This document shows positions 53,006 to 62,476 of a DNA stretch of 64,000 nt, piece after piece. The stretch is taken from NCBI GenBank assembly GCA_017622495.1, contig JAGAQY010000057.1:62001-126000 (forward strand). The letters run 5' to 3'. The stretch is from Bacteroidaceae bacterium (lineage in GTDB: Bacteria > Bacteroidota > Bacteroidia > Bacteroidales > Bacteroidaceae). The number at the start of each line of letters is the position of its first letter. Position 1 is the first letter of the stretch. The position numbers were made by a program, and so were the translations under genes. The notes under the pieces were generated by a model. It was given only the letters and a program-made list of their open reading frames with translations. It was not told where the DNA came from and did not search any database.

Positions 53006-53560
53006 TTATTTTGTCACATACATCTCCTTATGCTTTCCCGTGAGGTGCATCTCCTCGTACATCTCCTGGATACGCTTCATGTCGGCACGGGCATCGTCGG
53101 TGAGTTCTACCTTCTTGCCCCAGCCCACGTGCTTGGTGCCCCAGTCGAAGTAGCCCATATATACGGAGCAGCCTACTTCGCGAGCAATCGTATGGAAGCC
53201 TGTCTTCCAGCGCTTGATGGGCTTGCGTGTTCCTTCGGGTGCAATGGCCAGGTGGCATGTTTTGGCCTCCTTCATCTGATGTATGGTGCTGAGTACCATT
53301 GACACGGCATTCTTGCGATCAACGGGTAGTCCGCCCAACTTGCGCAGCAGTCCGCCCAAGGGCCAGAAGAAAAACTCCTTTTTGATCATCACCTTGGCGT
53401 CGCCGCCTAATGATTTATAAAATAGGTATGAGATGACGAAATCCCACCCAGAGGTGTGCGGCACTCCAAGGATGATACACTTGTCTTCGGGGACGATGGT
53501 ATCATTGTCTACCGTCCATCCCATGCGCTTGAGCAGCCAGCCGCAAAATTTTCTCCACAT
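53006..53560 (-). CDS. PlsC-like lysophospholipid acyltransferase
   Basis: This 184-residue enzyme has the HX4D motif HTSGWD near residue 36. Further blocks are FFFWPLGGLLRKLGGLPVDR (substrate pocket) and LAIAPEGTRKPIKRWKTGF with the EGTR motif. It transfers an acyl group to lysophosphatidate or a related acceptor. The small size and missing membrane helices resemble the short PlsC relatives common in Bacteroidetes, some of which act on glycine lipids or ornithine lipids instead. The acyl-CoA ligase directly downstream on the minus strand could supply its donor. Confidence 0.82.
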   Translation of the reverse strand: MWRKFCGWLLKRMGWTVDNDTIVPEDKCIILGVPHTSGWDFVISYLFYKSLGGDAKVMIKKEFFFWPLGGLLRKLGGLPVDRKNAVSMVLSTIHQMKEAKTCHLAIAPEGTRKPIKRWKTGFHTIAREVGCSVYMGYFDWGTKHVGWGKKVELTDDARADMKRIQEMYEEMHLTGKHKEMYVTK

Positions 53561-53806
53561 AGTACTTATTGTATTTGTTTAGGTTCTTTATCGCTATAGT
53601 CTTTTCTACTACAACAATTATCGGTACAAAGTTACTGAAAAAAACTGATTTATCGTATATAATATGAACTTTACTTGTAGGCAAAGTGTCTGAAGTATCC
53701 TGTTTTTTGTCATCGTTATCGTTCTCGTCATCATATACGCCCTGTGTTATTCTTGACCTTTAACCTTTGATTGCTGTTTGGTGCTTTTAATCTTTATCCC
53801 ATGATT

Positions 53807-56392
53807 CTACCATTCCACCTTTATCTTTTTTCCAGTGTAGCTTACCACTCGTTTCTGCTCGCCCTTGATTAGGGTGAAGGTGCGCTCTTGCTGCATGCCC
53901 TCAAAGGTGCCATGGCGCTTGCCGATGGTGAGGGTCTGCTGTGCTTCGTCCCAAGTGAAGGGGATGCGGCTGCTGGCTCCCGACTCATAGTTGTGGTTGG
54001 TGCCTTCGTCTTCGTAGAGGCAGAAGGTGGCGTCGGCGCCAGGGTAGATGCGCAGGGTGAGTGGCTCTTCGGACTTCTCCGTGCTGTACTGTATGGCAGG
54101 TCCCCAAGGGAGTATGCTGCCACCTTTGACGAATACGGGGATAGTCTCCAGACTGACCTCGGTATTGATGTACTGCTTGCCTGTATAGTGCTTGCCCGAC
54201 CAGAAATCGTACCATCCGCCGGCATGCTCGGGGAGGTAGCAGCGGTAACTGGTTACGCCCTTCTTCACGATGGGATGGATGAGTAGCGATTGTCCGAACA
54301 TATATGCTATGTCTTGCTTCAGCGCCTCTTTGTCATTGGCGAAGTCGAACACCAGGGGGCGCATCAGTGTGGAGCCTTCGTAGCTGACGCGGGCTGCCTC
54401 AGAGTAGATGTAGGGGAGCAGGCGGTAGCGCAGCTCCAGGTACTGGGCGATGATACGTTCGGCTTCGGGACCGTAGCGCCAGGGCTCAGTGTCGCTCATA
54501 TAGCCGTGTACGCGCATCAAAGGCAGGAAGGTGGAGCCTTGAATCCAACGGAGCATGCATTCGATGTAGTCGGCATTGGTGTGCTGGTTGCCCGGACGGA
54601 AGAAGCCGCCGGCATCGTAGGTCCACCAGGGAAGTCCTGTGCTGACCAGGCCGAGTCCCGATACGAATTGTCTGCGGAGTGTCTCCCAGTCGTTGCCCAC
54701 ATCGCCCGACCAGAATACCGATCCGTAGCGCTGAATGCCGGGGAAGGCACTGCGAGTGAATATCATGCTGCGGCGCTCGGGATCGTCGTTGTGGCATCCT
54801 TCATATACCGTTTTGCTGACGAGCAGGGGATATGCGTTGCGGTATACCTCACCGGGGATGGTCTGATTGTTTACCTTGCGGCCCACGAGGTCGTCATTCT
54901 CTGGCTCGGTAGCATCTTGCCACCAGGCATCTATGCCGTAGGGCTGGAGCAGACGCTCGCTGAAGTTCTTCCAATAGAAGGCTGCTGCATCGGGATTGAA
55001 GAAATCGACCCACGAGGTGTGGGGGATGTAGTAGCCCTTCTCAGCCGTCTGTTGGCCTACCTCGGAGTTGGGGTCTATCTTCGACCATACAGAGAGCATC
55101 AAGTGCATGTTCATGCGGTGCAGCGAGTCGAGCATGGCTGCGGGGTCGGGATAGTGTGCTTCATCGAAGCGCATGGCGTTCCAGCCATATTTTCCCCAGT
55201 ATTGCCAGTCTTGTACAATCACGTCAATAGGCAAATTGCGCTGACGGAAGGTGGCGGCATTGTCGAGCAACTCCTTCTGCGATTTATACCGCTCGCGGCA
55301 GTGCACATAACCGAATGCCCATTGCGGTAGCATGGGAACCTCGCCCGTGAGGTCACGGTAGGTGGCGATGGCTTCATCGGCCGAGCCCACGAAAACAGTA
55401 TAATCTACACACGAGGCTACAGGCGAACGCAGGGTGGTAGTGTTGTCGATGAGACGGTAGTGTAGGGTAGGGCGGTCGTTGCGCTCCAGCTCGGCCACTA
55501 CATCGTGCTTACCAGCTTCCAACTCCATGATGATCGAGGTGGTAGGCGGTAGCCATACATTGCGAACGTCAGTAATGGTTTGTCCGTCAATCTCCAAGTG
55601 ATGGCGGCGGGCCATGGATTGCCCCACATCAAGCAACAGGGCATACTTGCCACTGGTGGGTATCTCCAATGTGCCTTTGAATCCGTTGGAGTGGCGCACC
55701 TCACGGCGTGTCCCCTCGGTAGAAGTTACATTCACAGCTACTGCTTCACCCTGACTCGTCGTTTGCTCCAGCTTCAGCGAAGCCTCTGTAGGGTTGAAGT
55801 CTACCATTCCGTAATTGTTCCACAGCAGTCCGTACCCACGGCTCGAAAGGATGAAGGGAATGGCAATCTGTGTGTTCACCTGGGTGAGCCGACGTGTCAG
55901 TCCGCGTACGTTGCTGTACCCGTCCTGGAATTGTCCCAGTCCGTAGAGATACTCGTCGGCGGGTGACTCTATCTGCAAGCCAGCGATCCAGGTGGACTCG
56001 CCTTGTACGCTGCTTGCCTGCAACTGGTGTGAGGTGGCCTTGAAAATCTCACATCCTTGTATGTCGTTGATAGTGAGCGTTTGGGCACGGTTGTCTATGC
56101 AGATACTCATCGTCTTGGTCTTTATTGTGGTGACCTCTCCCGTGCTCTTGCTCTTGTGCTTCACCTTTTTGTTTTCTGCATCGGGAAGGTAAACCCACTC
56201 GGGCAGGACACGTCCCTCGCCTTCGATATATTGTACACGCACGGCATTGTCGGCCATTACGTTGAGGCGTAGCGTACCTCTCTGGAAAGGAACGTCCATT
56301 ATGTTGGGGCTCTTCTCTGCTGAAGCACTGACAGTTGTTGGTATGAGGCTGCAAAGCATTAGGAGTGTGATGAGTTTCTTAGTGATTGACAT
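53807..56392 (-). CDS. Secreted GH31 alpha-glycosidase (alpha-xylosidase/alpha-glucosidase-like)
   Basis: The protein is about 861 residues from the ATG at 56392, which opens a signal peptide (SITKKLITLLMLCSLIPTTVSA); the frame extends 14 codons upstream without similarity. The GH31 N-terminal domain is interrupted by a PA14-like insert (about 240-330, GKYALLLDVGQSMARRHHLE). The TIM barrel carries the nucleophile Asp in WWQDATEPEND and the acid/base Asp in FWSGDVGNDW, with VQDWQYWGKYGWN as a substrate-loop landmark. C-terminal beta domains follow. A PA14 insert is known from xyloglucan-acting alpha-xylosidases of Bacteroides, so that activity is plausible but not proven. The enzyme is periplasmic or surface-located. 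Confidence 0.85.
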   Translation of the reverse strand: MSITKKLITLLMLCSLIPTTVSASAEKSPNIMDVPFQRGTLRLNVMADNAVRVQYIEGEGRVLPEWVYLPDAENKKVKHKSKSTGEVTTIKTKTMSICIDNRAQTLTINDIQGCEIFKATSHQLQASSVQGESTWIAGLQIESPADEYLYGLGQFQDGYSNVRGLTRRLTQVNTQIAIPFILSSRGYGLLWNNYGMVDFNPTEASLKLEQTTSQGEAVAVNVTSTEGTRREVRHSNGFKGTLEIPTSGKYALLLDVGQSMARRHHLEIDGQTITDVRNVWLPPTTSIIMELEAGKHDVVAELERNDRPTLHYRLIDNTTTLRSPVASCVDYTVFVGSADEAIATYRDLTGEVPMLPQWAFGYVHCRERYKSQKELLDNAATFRQRNLPIDVIVQDWQYWGKYGWNAMRFDEAHYPDPAAMLDSLHRMNMHLMLSVWSKIDPNSEVGQQTAEKGYYIPHTSWVDFFNPDAAAFYWKNFSERLLQPYGIDAWWQDATEPENDDLVGRKVNNQTIPGEVYRNAYPLLVSKTVYEGCHNDDPERRSMIFTRSAFPGIQRYGSVFWSGDVGNDWETLRRQFVSGLGLVSTGLPWWTYDAGGFFRPGNQHTNADYIECMLRWIQGSTFLPLMRVHGYMSDTEPWRYGPEAERIIAQYLELRYRLLPYIYSEAARVSYEGSTLMRPLVFDFANDKEALKQDIAYMFGQSLLIHPIVKKGVTSYRCYLPEHAGGWYDFWSGKHYTGKQYINTEVSLETIPVFVKGGSILPWGPAIQYSTEKSEEPLTLRIYPGADATFCLYEDEGTNHNYESGASSRIPFTWDEAQQTLTIGKRHGTFEGMQQERTFTLIKGEQKRVVSYTGKKIKVEW

Positions 56393-56459
56393 AGACTTCT
56401 TACTTAAAATATGAAATAATACGCAAATTAACATATTTTTTTTCGGAATTCCTTACGTT

Positions 56460-56494
56460 ATATATAAAAAAGCCGTATCGGAAGATACGGCTTT
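56460..56494 (-). terminator. Terminator after dnaJ
   Basis: On the minus strand AAAGCCGTATC and GATACGGCTTT form an 11-bp stem with a TTCC loop, followed by TTTTATATA. It lies 20 bp after the dnaJ stop. Confidence 0.85.
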
Positions 56495-56514
56495 GGTTTA
56501 TGCTGCTCTAAGGC

Positions 56515-57669
56515 TTAATCAAACAGGTTGCGGAACTTGCGGAAAATCTTTTCCTTCAAACTCTCGTTGGGGCGGAAGTTATCGGACTTCTGGAACTTCT
56601 CCAATGCAGCCTTCTCATCGCGGCTCAAGGTTTCGGGGATGTAAACGCTGATATTTACGAGTAGGTCGCCTGTCCCATAACCATTGACACTGGGCAGTCC
56701 CTTGCCACGGAGGCGCAGCACCTTGCCCGGTTGTGTGCCTGGCTCAATCTTTACGCGCACCTTGCTGTCGATGGTTGGGATGTCGGCCGTACCACCAAGT
56801 GCTGCGGTGGGCACATCGAGTAGTAGATTGTAGATGAGATCATTCTCGTCGCGTAGCAGTTCTTTTGAGGGTTCCTCCTCAATGAGTACGAGTAGGTCGC
56901 CCGGTATGCCATTGTGCTTACCAGCATTACCCTTGCCGTTCATGGAGAGTTGCATGCCTTCGGCTACACCTGCTGGAATCTTTACTGTGACTATTTCCTC
57001 GGCATAAACAATGCCCTCGCCGCTACAGTGGGGACATTTGTTCTTGATAATCTTGCCTTCGCCACCGCAACGGGGACATACGGTCTGCGTCTGCATCATA
57101 CCGAATATGCTCTGCTGGGTGCGAGTCACAGATCCTGTACCATGGCAGTCGGGGCAGGTCTCTGTGCCACTGCCATTCTCGGCGCCTGTACCATTACAGT
57201 GCGAGCAGGGTACGTATTTCTTCAGTTTGAGTTTCTTTTCTACGCCCTCGGCCACCTCCTTGAGGCTGAGCTTCACCTTAATGCGAAGGTCTGAGCCACG
57301 GAAACGGCGTGCCTGCTGACGGCCACCGCCACCACCAAAGCCTCCGAAACCACTGAAGCCGCCACGGCCACCGAAGATGTCGCCAAACATGGAGAAGATA
57401 TCGTCCATAGACATGCCCTGACCGCCATAGCCGCCGGCTGCACCTCCCATGCCGGCATGACCGAACTGGTCGTATCGGGCACGCTTATTCTCGTCGCTCA
57501 GTACTTCGTAGGCTTCGGCTGCCTCCTTGAACTTGTCTTCGGCCTCCTTGTCACCCGGATTGCGGTCGGGGTGATACTTGATGGCCATCTTCTTATACGC
57601 CTTCTTTATCTCATCGGCCGAGGCTTTCTTGTCGACGCCTAAAACCTCGTAGTAGTCTCTTTTTTCCAT
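56515..57669 (-). CDS. dnaJ: Chaperone protein DnaJ
   Basis: This 384-residue Hsp40 co-chaperone delivers substrates to DnaK and stimulates its ATPase. The J domain (1-70) has [10 protein letters not shown] and HPDRNPGD with the HPD motif. A Gly/Phe-rich region follows (about 75-130, [16 protein letters not shown]). Four CxxCxGxG zinc repeats ([40 protein letters not shown]) lie at about 155-225. The C-terminal substrate domains and dimerisation tail complete a full-length type I DnaJ. It follows grpE with a 122-bp gap containing an AATTGTC tract, and the two are probably one heat-shock operon. Confidence 0.97.
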   Translation of the reverse strand: MEKRDYYEVLGVDKKASADEIKKAYKKMAIKYHPDRNPGDKEAEDKFKEAAEAYEVLSDENKRARYDQFGHAGMGGAAGGYGGQGMSMDDIFSMFGDIFGGRGGFSGFGGFGGGGGRQQARRFRGSDLRIKVKLSLKEVAEGVEKKLKLKKYVPCSHCNGTGAENGSGTETCPDCHGTGSVTRTQQSIFGMMQTQTVCPRCGGEGKIIKNKCPHCSGEGIVYAEEIVTVKIPAGVAEGMQLSMNGKGNAGKHNGIPGDLLVLIEEEPSKELLRDENDLIYNLLLDVPTAALGGTADIPTIDSKVRVKIEPGTQPGKVLRLRGKGLPSVNGYGTGDLLVNISVYIPETLSRDEKAALEKFQKSDNFRPNESLKEKIFRKFRNLFD

Positions 57670-57686
57670 CTATTGTGTTTGCTTTT

Positions 57687-57712
57687 AATTGTCAATTGTC
57701 AATTGTCAATTA
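57687..57712. repeat. AATTGTC tandem tract between grpE and dnaJ
   Basis: Three and a half AATTGTC units lie in the gap between dnaJ and grpE. They belong to the same family as the tracts at 10376 and 50342. Confidence 0.85.
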
Positions 57713-57791
57713 ACTTCGTTGAAATTGCTACGCTCGGCAGAGCCTGCAAGCAGTCTTTGCTCTCGCTTAATCGCAACTTTGTCAATTTGAA

Positions 57792-58394
57792 TTATTGTCC
57801 TACTGCCACCTTGGCGTGACGTATCACCTTGTCGCCCAATTTGTAGCCAGGCTGTACGCAGTCGAGAATCTTGCCCTTGAGCTCTTCTGACGGAGCGGGG
57901 ATAAGGGCGATGGCCTCGTGGTAGTCGGTGTCGAACTCTTGATTGTCAGTCTCGATCTTTTCCAGTCCGTTCTGGGTGAGTATGTTCTGGAACTTGTGCA
58001 CGATGAGCTTGAATCCCTCGATGCATGCATCAGCATCCATACCCTTTTCCATATTCTCCAGGGCACGATCCATATCGTCTAAAACCGGAAGCTCGGCTAC
58101 CATGAGTTTCTCGGCAGCACTCTTGATGAGCTCGGCTTTCTCCTTGATGGTACGTTTGCGGTAGTTGTCAAACTCGGCTGCTTGGCGCAGATATTTATCT
58201 TGCAGTTCGGCGTTCTTGGTCTCTGCCTCGGCAAGCTGCAGCTTCAGCTGGTCAAGCTCGCTCAGCGGTTCTTCCTGCTCGGCAGGTTGCTCTGCGCTTT
58301 CTGTATTCTCGGGAGTTTCTGTTGTCTTTACTGTCTCTTCGGCTGCAGCGTTCAGCTCCTCGTCGGTCATCTTCTTTTCTTCTTGAGTGCTCAT
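57792..58394 (-). CDS. grpE: Nucleotide exchange factor GrpE
   Basis: This 200-residue protein releases ADP from DnaK. The first 60 residues are acidic and low-complexity (EETVKTTETPENTESAEQPA). A long coiled-coil dimerisation helix (about 45-100) reads LDQLKLQLAEAETKNAELQD and RQAAEFDNYRKRTIKEKAEL, the GrpE signature. The C-terminal beta wing includes HEAIALIPAP and KVIRHAKVAVG. The start may be the first ATG or the one at residue 9. It is transcribed with dnaJ. Confidence 0.95.
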   Translation of the reverse strand: MSTQEEKKMTDEELNAAAEETVKTTETPENTESAEQPAEQEEPLSELDQLKLQLAEAETKNAELQDKYLRQAAEFDNYRKRTIKEKAELIKSAAEKLMVAELPVLDDMDRALENMEKGMDADACIEGFKLIVHKFQNILTQNGLEKIETDNQEFDTDYHEAIALIPAPSEELKGKILDCVQPGYKLGDKVIRHAKVAVGQ

Positions 58395-58563
58395 ATTATC
58401 GAATTACATTTTTACTGATTAACGAATTTGCAAATAACAGTCTTGTTGCCTAATGTCAACTTGACACATATCTGCCAACAAAAACCTTGCCAATATGTTC
58501 TTGGTGCGCCATATATGACCCTATATTGCGCACTTGCTGACATGTGGTGACAATTTGTCGCTG

Positions 58564-59046
58564 TTACTTCAAGAATGAAGCATCGAAAGTGAGGGGTAGC
58601 AGTTCGCCGATGCCGCCCTCGACTACATAAATTCCCTCGGTGCCATAGAGCAGGATGCGGATGGGCTGATGGTAGCGTTGCTCTACCTCGAGCATTACCT
58701 GACGGCACGCTCCACAGGGTGGAACGGGGATGTTGGTGAACTTACCGTTAGTGTAGGCTGCTACGGCCAGTGCCTTGATTGCCTGATTGGGGTGGGCGGC
58801 ATTGGCATAGAAGAGGGTAGTGCGCTCGGCGCACAGCCCTGAAGGATAGGCGGCATTCTCTTGATTGCTGCCCGATACAATGGCGCCATCGGCTAATAGC
58901 GCGGCTGCACCAACATGAAACTCGGAGTATGGAGCATAGCTCCCTTGGGTAGCCTGCTTGGCGGCATCGACCAATTGGCGGTCAGTCTCACATAACTCTT
59001 CGTAAGCGTAGAGCTTGTAGTGGCAGGTGTGAGTGATTTCTTTCAT
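58564..59046 (-). CDS. cdd: Cytidine deaminase
   Basis: This 160-residue zinc enzyme converts cytidine and deoxycytidine to uridine forms. The active site HVGAAALLADG precedes NAAYPSGLCAERTTLFYA, with the catalytic Cys-Ala-Glu and the conserved zinc-binding CAE/PCGACRQ pair (PPCGACRQVMLE). The single-domain homotetrameric type is usually about 130-160 residues, which fits. It stands alone between the grpE operon and the divergent glucosaminidase gene; the two divergent genes share a 200-bp promoter region. Confidence 0.93.
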   Translation of the reverse strand: MKEITHTCHYKLYAYEELCETDRQLVDAAKQATQGSYAPYSEFHVGAAALLADGAIVSGSNQENAAYPSGLCAERTTLFYANAAHPNQAIKALAVAAYTNGKFTNIPVPPCGACRQVMLEVEQRYHQPIRILLYGTEGIYVVEGGIGELLPLTFDASFLK

Positions 59047-59217
59047 ATAGCTTTCAAGTATGAATTCTTTACTATATACCGCAAATATACGAATAAACGA
59101 GCGAGAAATATCAAGCTTGCTTGAATATTTTTCACTGCGAGTGAAAGTATTTTCGAGGTTTACCTCAAATATATGAAAAGATTTCTAATAAGGTTGCGGC
59201 AAATAGTGATTTTTTCG

Positions 59218-59225
59218 TATTTTTG
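59218..59225 (+). promoter_or_regulatory. -7 element of the glucosaminidase gene
   Basis: TATTTTTG matches TAnnTTTG. It lies 25 bases before the ATG at 59251 and downstream of the ATG at 59173, so it argues for the later start. Confidence 0.65.
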
Positions 59226-59250
59226 CATAGTTATTATTATTATTGACAGA

Positions 59251-60126
59251 ATGAAGAAACAAGTTGTTGCTATTGTAGTAGCATTGTGTGCAGTGGTATG
59301 CTCTGTGAAAGCGCAAGATAGCGATTATATAAGCTATATAGATAAGTATAAGGATGTGGCCATAGAGCAAATGCGCAAATATCATATCCCGGCCAGTATA
59401 ACCTTGGCCCAGGCATTGTTGGAATCTGGTGCGGGAAAGAGTGAATTGGCTCGTAACTCGAACAATCACTTTGGTATCAAATGTCACAGTTGGGGGGGTG
59501 ACCGCACGTATCATGACGATGATGCAGCAGGAGAATGCTTCCGTGTGTATAAGAATGTGCGAGACTCGTATGAGGATCACTCCATATTCCTTTCTACAGG
59601 CTCTCGTTATGCTTTCCTGTTCAAGTTTGACGAGACCGACTATATCAGTTGGGCGCGTGGGCTCAAAAGGGCGGGGTATGCCACAAGTCCGACGTATGCC
59701 GACAAGCTGATAGAGATAATCGAGCGTTATGACCTCGACCGTTTTGATAGTGGCGAGCAAGACGACTATATCCTATATACGGGAGCTCATGAGCCGATGC
59801 TTGCTCACGACCTGGTATATGTGATTGCAAGACATGGAGATACGATGCAGGCTATTTCTGATGAGTTTGGCATTTCGCTGCGAAAACTTATCCGTTACAA
59901 CGATCAATATAAGTACTATGTACCAAGTGAGGGTGATGTCATCTATTTACATCGTAAACGCTATCGTGCCAAGAAACCCAATATGCATCACGTGGTGGCC
60001 GAGGGTGAAAGCATGTATATGATATCTCAAATGTATGGTGTGCGCTTGAGCCGCTTATATAAAATGAATGATGTGAAACCTGCTACATACTCGCCTATGG
60101 TGGGTGATGTCATCCGTCTGCGTTAA
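59251..60126 (+). CDS. Secreted glucosaminidase with LysM repeats (FlgJ-like)
   Basis: This protein is about 291 residues. The ATG at 59251 is chosen because it opens a signal peptide (KKQVVAIVVALCAVVCSVKAQ) and follows the promoter. The glucosaminidase domain (about 30-165) has PASITLAQALLESGAGKSEL with the catalytic Glu and NNHFGIKCHSWGGDR. Two LysM modules follow (VYVIARHGDTMQAISDEFG and HHVVAEGESMYMISQMYGV) that bind peptidoglycan. It hydrolyses the N-acetylglucosamine link in the wall, probably for daughter-cell separation or wall turnover. It is a single-gene transcript ending at a strong terminator. Confidence 0.9.
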   Translation: MKKQVVAIVVALCAVVCSVKAQDSDYISYIDKYKDVAIEQMRKYHIPASITLAQALLESGAGKSELARNSNNHFGIKCHSWGGDRTYHDDDAAGECFRVYKNVRDSYEDHSIFLSTGSRYAFLFKFDETDYISWARGLKRAGYATSPTYADKLIEIIERYDLDRFDSGEQDDYILYTGAHEPMLAHDLVYVIARHGDTMQAISDEFGISLRKLIRYNDQYKYYVPSEGDVIYLHRKRYRAKKPNMHHVVAEGESMYMISQMYGVRLSRLYKMNDVKPATYSPMVGDVIRLR

Positions 60127-60157
60127 GAAAGGCCGATAGGTAATGGTGATGTGATAT

Positions 60158-60192
60158 AAAAAGAAGCGGAGGGTAACCTCCGCTTCTTTTTA
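60158..60192. terminator. Bidirectional terminator
   Basis: AAGAAGCGGAGG (60161-60172) and CCTCCGCTTCTT (60177-60188) form a 12-bp stem with T-rich flanks on both strands. It lies between the convergent glucosaminidase and RNase G genes. Confidence 0.9.
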
Positions 60193-60197
60193 TAGGT

Positions 60198-61772
60198 TTA
60201 TTTCATCTCTACCTCTTCTTTCATGTCTATCTCGTTGCCTTTCGTGTCATAGAACGAGTAGGCAAGCAGCGGGATGCTCTGATTAGGAGTGATGCGTATG
60301 CCGAAGCCATACTTCATCTTCCATCGCATGGCGAGTGAGATGAGCCCCTGATTGACATATGCTGCCACATAGGGGTGAATGTGTAGGTTGAACCGGCTAA
60401 TCTTCAATTTGTTTACCAGGTAATCAATTTTGCTTTCCAGCGTGTCGGTAAATAGTATGGATGCCTTAATGGTGCCCTTGCCGAAACATACAGGGCAACT
60501 CTCCTCTACGGCTACGTCCATGGCCGGGCGTACTCGCTGGCGGGTGATCTGCATGAGCCCAAACTTACTCAACGGGAGTATGTTGTGCTTAGCGCGGTCG
60601 CGCGACATGTTTTGACACATGCGCTCATAGAGTTTCTGGCGGTTCTCGGCAGTGTCCATGTCGATGAAGTCCACTACGATGATGCCACCCATATCGCGTA
60701 AGCGAAGTTGACGGGCGAGTTCGTCGGCTGCACCAAGGTTGACATCAATGGCGTTCTCCTCTTGATTGGTATTGCCACGTGAACGGTTGCCGCTGTTTAC
60801 GTCTACCACATGCAGAGCCTCGGTGTGCTCAATGACCATGTAGGCTCCGCCACGATAAGGCACGATACGACCGAATGATGATTTTATCTGTTTGGTGACA
60901 CCGAAGTTATCCATCAGTGGCAGTGTGCCCGTGTAGTGCTTTACCACGTGTGCTCTGTCGGGAGCGATGAGTGCAACATAGTTGCGTATCTCATTGTATG
61001 CGTTGTCGTCATTTACGTAAATGGCTTCGTATGACGGATTGAAGAGGTCGCGCAGCATAGCTACGGCACGGCTGTTCTCTTCGTGGATGAGCACGGGGGG
61101 CTTGTCGGCCTTCTGAACCTTGATAATGGCATCTTCCCATTGCTTGACAAGAGCCTTCAGCTCGGCATCGAGTTCGGCTACACGCTTGCCTTCTGCAACA
61201 GTGCGTACGATAACGCCGAAATTCTTGGGCTTGATGCTCTGGATGAGTTGTTTGAGTCGGGCACGCTCTTCGGCCGACTTGATTTTGGATGATACGCTTA
61301 CCTTGTCGGCAAAGGGTACGAGCACGAGGAAACGCCCTGCAAATGATAGGTCGGCTGTGAGGCGTGGCCCCTTGGTTGATATAGGCTCCTTGGTCACCTG
61401 GACCATAATCTCTTGGCCTGTCTGCAGATAGTTGGATATGCTGCCTTCTTTAGGAAGCTCGGGCTGACCGAGGGCTTTAGAGTAGGGGGCTAACTTCTTT
61501 TTGTCGCTGATTACCTGTTTCACATACTTGTGGTAACAGTTGTAATGGTTACCCAAGTCCTGATAGTGAAGAAAAGCTTCTTTGGCCGAACCTACATCAA
61601 CAAAGCATGCATTGAGGCCGGGCATAATCTTTTTTACCCGTCCCAAGTACATGTTGCCCACAGAGAAAGACGCTTCGCGTCCCTCGCGCTGAAACTCCAC
61701 CAGCACCTTGTCTTCGGTCAGTGCGATGGTAATCTCATTGGGCTGTACATCGATGAATAATTCGCTGGTCAC
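60198..61772 (-). CDS. rng: Ribonuclease G/E family endoribonuclease
   Basis: This 524-residue enzyme processes rRNA and decays mRNA from 5'-monophosphate ends. It has an S1-like RNA-binding N-terminus (SVGNMYLGRVKKIMPGLNACFVDVG), the 5'-sensor/catalytic region (HTEALHVVDVNSGNRS), the DNase I-like catalytic Asp in GGIIVVDFIDMDTAENRQKL, and the zinc-link motif CPVCFGKG. It lacks the long C-terminal scaffold of RNase E, so RNase G is the better name. It is followed on the same strand by a 29-residue basic protein gene and HU upstream. Confidence 0.92.
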   Translation of the reverse strand: MTSELFIDVQPNEITIALTEDKVLVEFQREGREASFSVGNMYLGRVKKIMPGLNACFVDVGSAKEAFLHYQDLGNHYNCYHKYVKQVISDKKKLAPYSKALGQPELPKEGSISNYLQTGQEIMVQVTKEPISTKGPRLTADLSFAGRFLVLVPFADKVSVSSKIKSAEERARLKQLIQSIKPKNFGVIVRTVAEGKRVAELDAELKALVKQWEDAIIKVQKADKPPVLIHEENSRAVAMLRDLFNPSYEAIYVNDDNAYNEIRNYVALIAPDRAHVVKHYTGTLPLMDNFGVTKQIKSSFGRIVPYRGGAYMVIEHTEALHVVDVNSGNRSRGNTNQEENAIDVNLGAADELARQLRLRDMGGIIVVDFIDMDTAENRQKLYERMCQNMSRDRAKHNILPLSKFGLMQITRQRVRPAMDVAVEESCPVCFGKGTIKASILFTDTLESKIDYLVNKLKISRFNLHIHPYVAAYVNQGLISLAMRWKMKYGFGIRITPNQSIPLLAYSFYDTKGNEIDMKEEVEMK

Positions 61773-61889
61773 TTTTCTTAAGTACTTTTAATACATCTAG
61801 AGTTTTCTAAAATACAACAAAGAACAAACCCAATATTCCGTTTCGTGAATCTTGTGGTTTGTTCCTTGCCTTTTCTCATAAGCGAGAGC

Positions 61890-61979
61890 TTACTTGCTCT
61901 TGTGTCTGTTCTTTCTCAGTCTTTTTTTACGCTTGTGAGTCGCCATTTTGTGACGCTTATGCTTCTTTCCGTTTGGCAT
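61890..61979 (-). CDS. 29-residue very basic protein
   Basis: This short ORF encodes PNGKKHKRHKMATHKRKKRL then RKNRHKSK, more than half Lys/Arg/His. It sits between rng and the HU gene on the same strand. Very similar short basic proteins are, as I recall, found at this position in many Bacteroidetes genomes and have the look of a ribosomal or nucleic-acid-binding peptide. Its function is not known to me. The composition, context and codon run (ATG start, TAA stop, no internal rarities) make it a credible gene despite its size. Confidence 0.7.
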   Translation of the reverse strand: MPNGKKHKRHKMATHKRKKRLRKNRHKSK

Positions 61980-62020
61980 AGTGGGGAATGTTTATGGATT
62001 AATACTCTTATAATTCGTTC

Positions 62021-62296
62021 TTACTTCTTTACGTTAGCAGCAAAAGTCTTGGCAGGCTTGAAAGCGGGGATATTGTGCTCGGGAACAACGATTGTTGTGT
62101 TCTTGGAGATATTGCGTGCAGTCTTCTGTGCTCTCTTCTTCAAGATGAAACTGCCGAAACCGCGAAGATATACATTCTCTTCGTTAATCAACGACTCCTT
62201 AACCACTTCCATAAATGCTTCAACACACTTCAAAGCATCAGCCTTCTCAACGCCTGTCTTTTTACAGATTTCGTTAACAACCTCAGATTTTGTCAT
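62021..62296 (-). CDS. hup: HU family DNA-binding protein
   Basis: This 91-residue histone-like protein dimerises and bends DNA. The helical part is KSEVVNEICKKTGVEKADAL. The beta-arm region reads NVYLRGFGSFILKKRAQKTARN and TTIVVPEHNIPAFKPAKTF, with the conserved Pro at the tip replaced by a VPEHN arm typical of Bacteroidetes HU. It lies 41 bases upstream of the small basic protein and the RNase G gene on the minus strand, and may be co-transcribed with them. Confidence 0.95.
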   Translation of the reverse strand: MTKSEVVNEICKKTGVEKADALKCVEAFMEVVKESLINEENVYLRGFGSFILKKRAQKTARNISKNTTIVVPEHNIPAFKPAKTFAANVKK

Positions 62297-62416
62297 TTTT
62301 TCTAATTTTTATTGTTGTACAATATGTTCGGTTTTAATTTCGGAATGCAAATATAGAGGTTTTATTGTTCCTAAAAAAATATATTAGCGGATTTTTTTTG
62401 TAAATGGCTCACTTTG

Positions 62417-62448
62417 TTTGTTATGTCTTTGTTTTTTGTCTATTTTTG
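62417..62448 (+). promoter_or_regulatory. Promoter of mutY
   Basis: TTTG (62417-62420) and TATTTTTG (62441-62448) are 20 bases apart, a near-ideal Bacteroidetes promoter. The mutY start lies 28 bases downstream. Confidence 0.75.
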
Positions 62449-62476
62449 CGTCGAAAACATAAGTTGGAGTTAAAAA

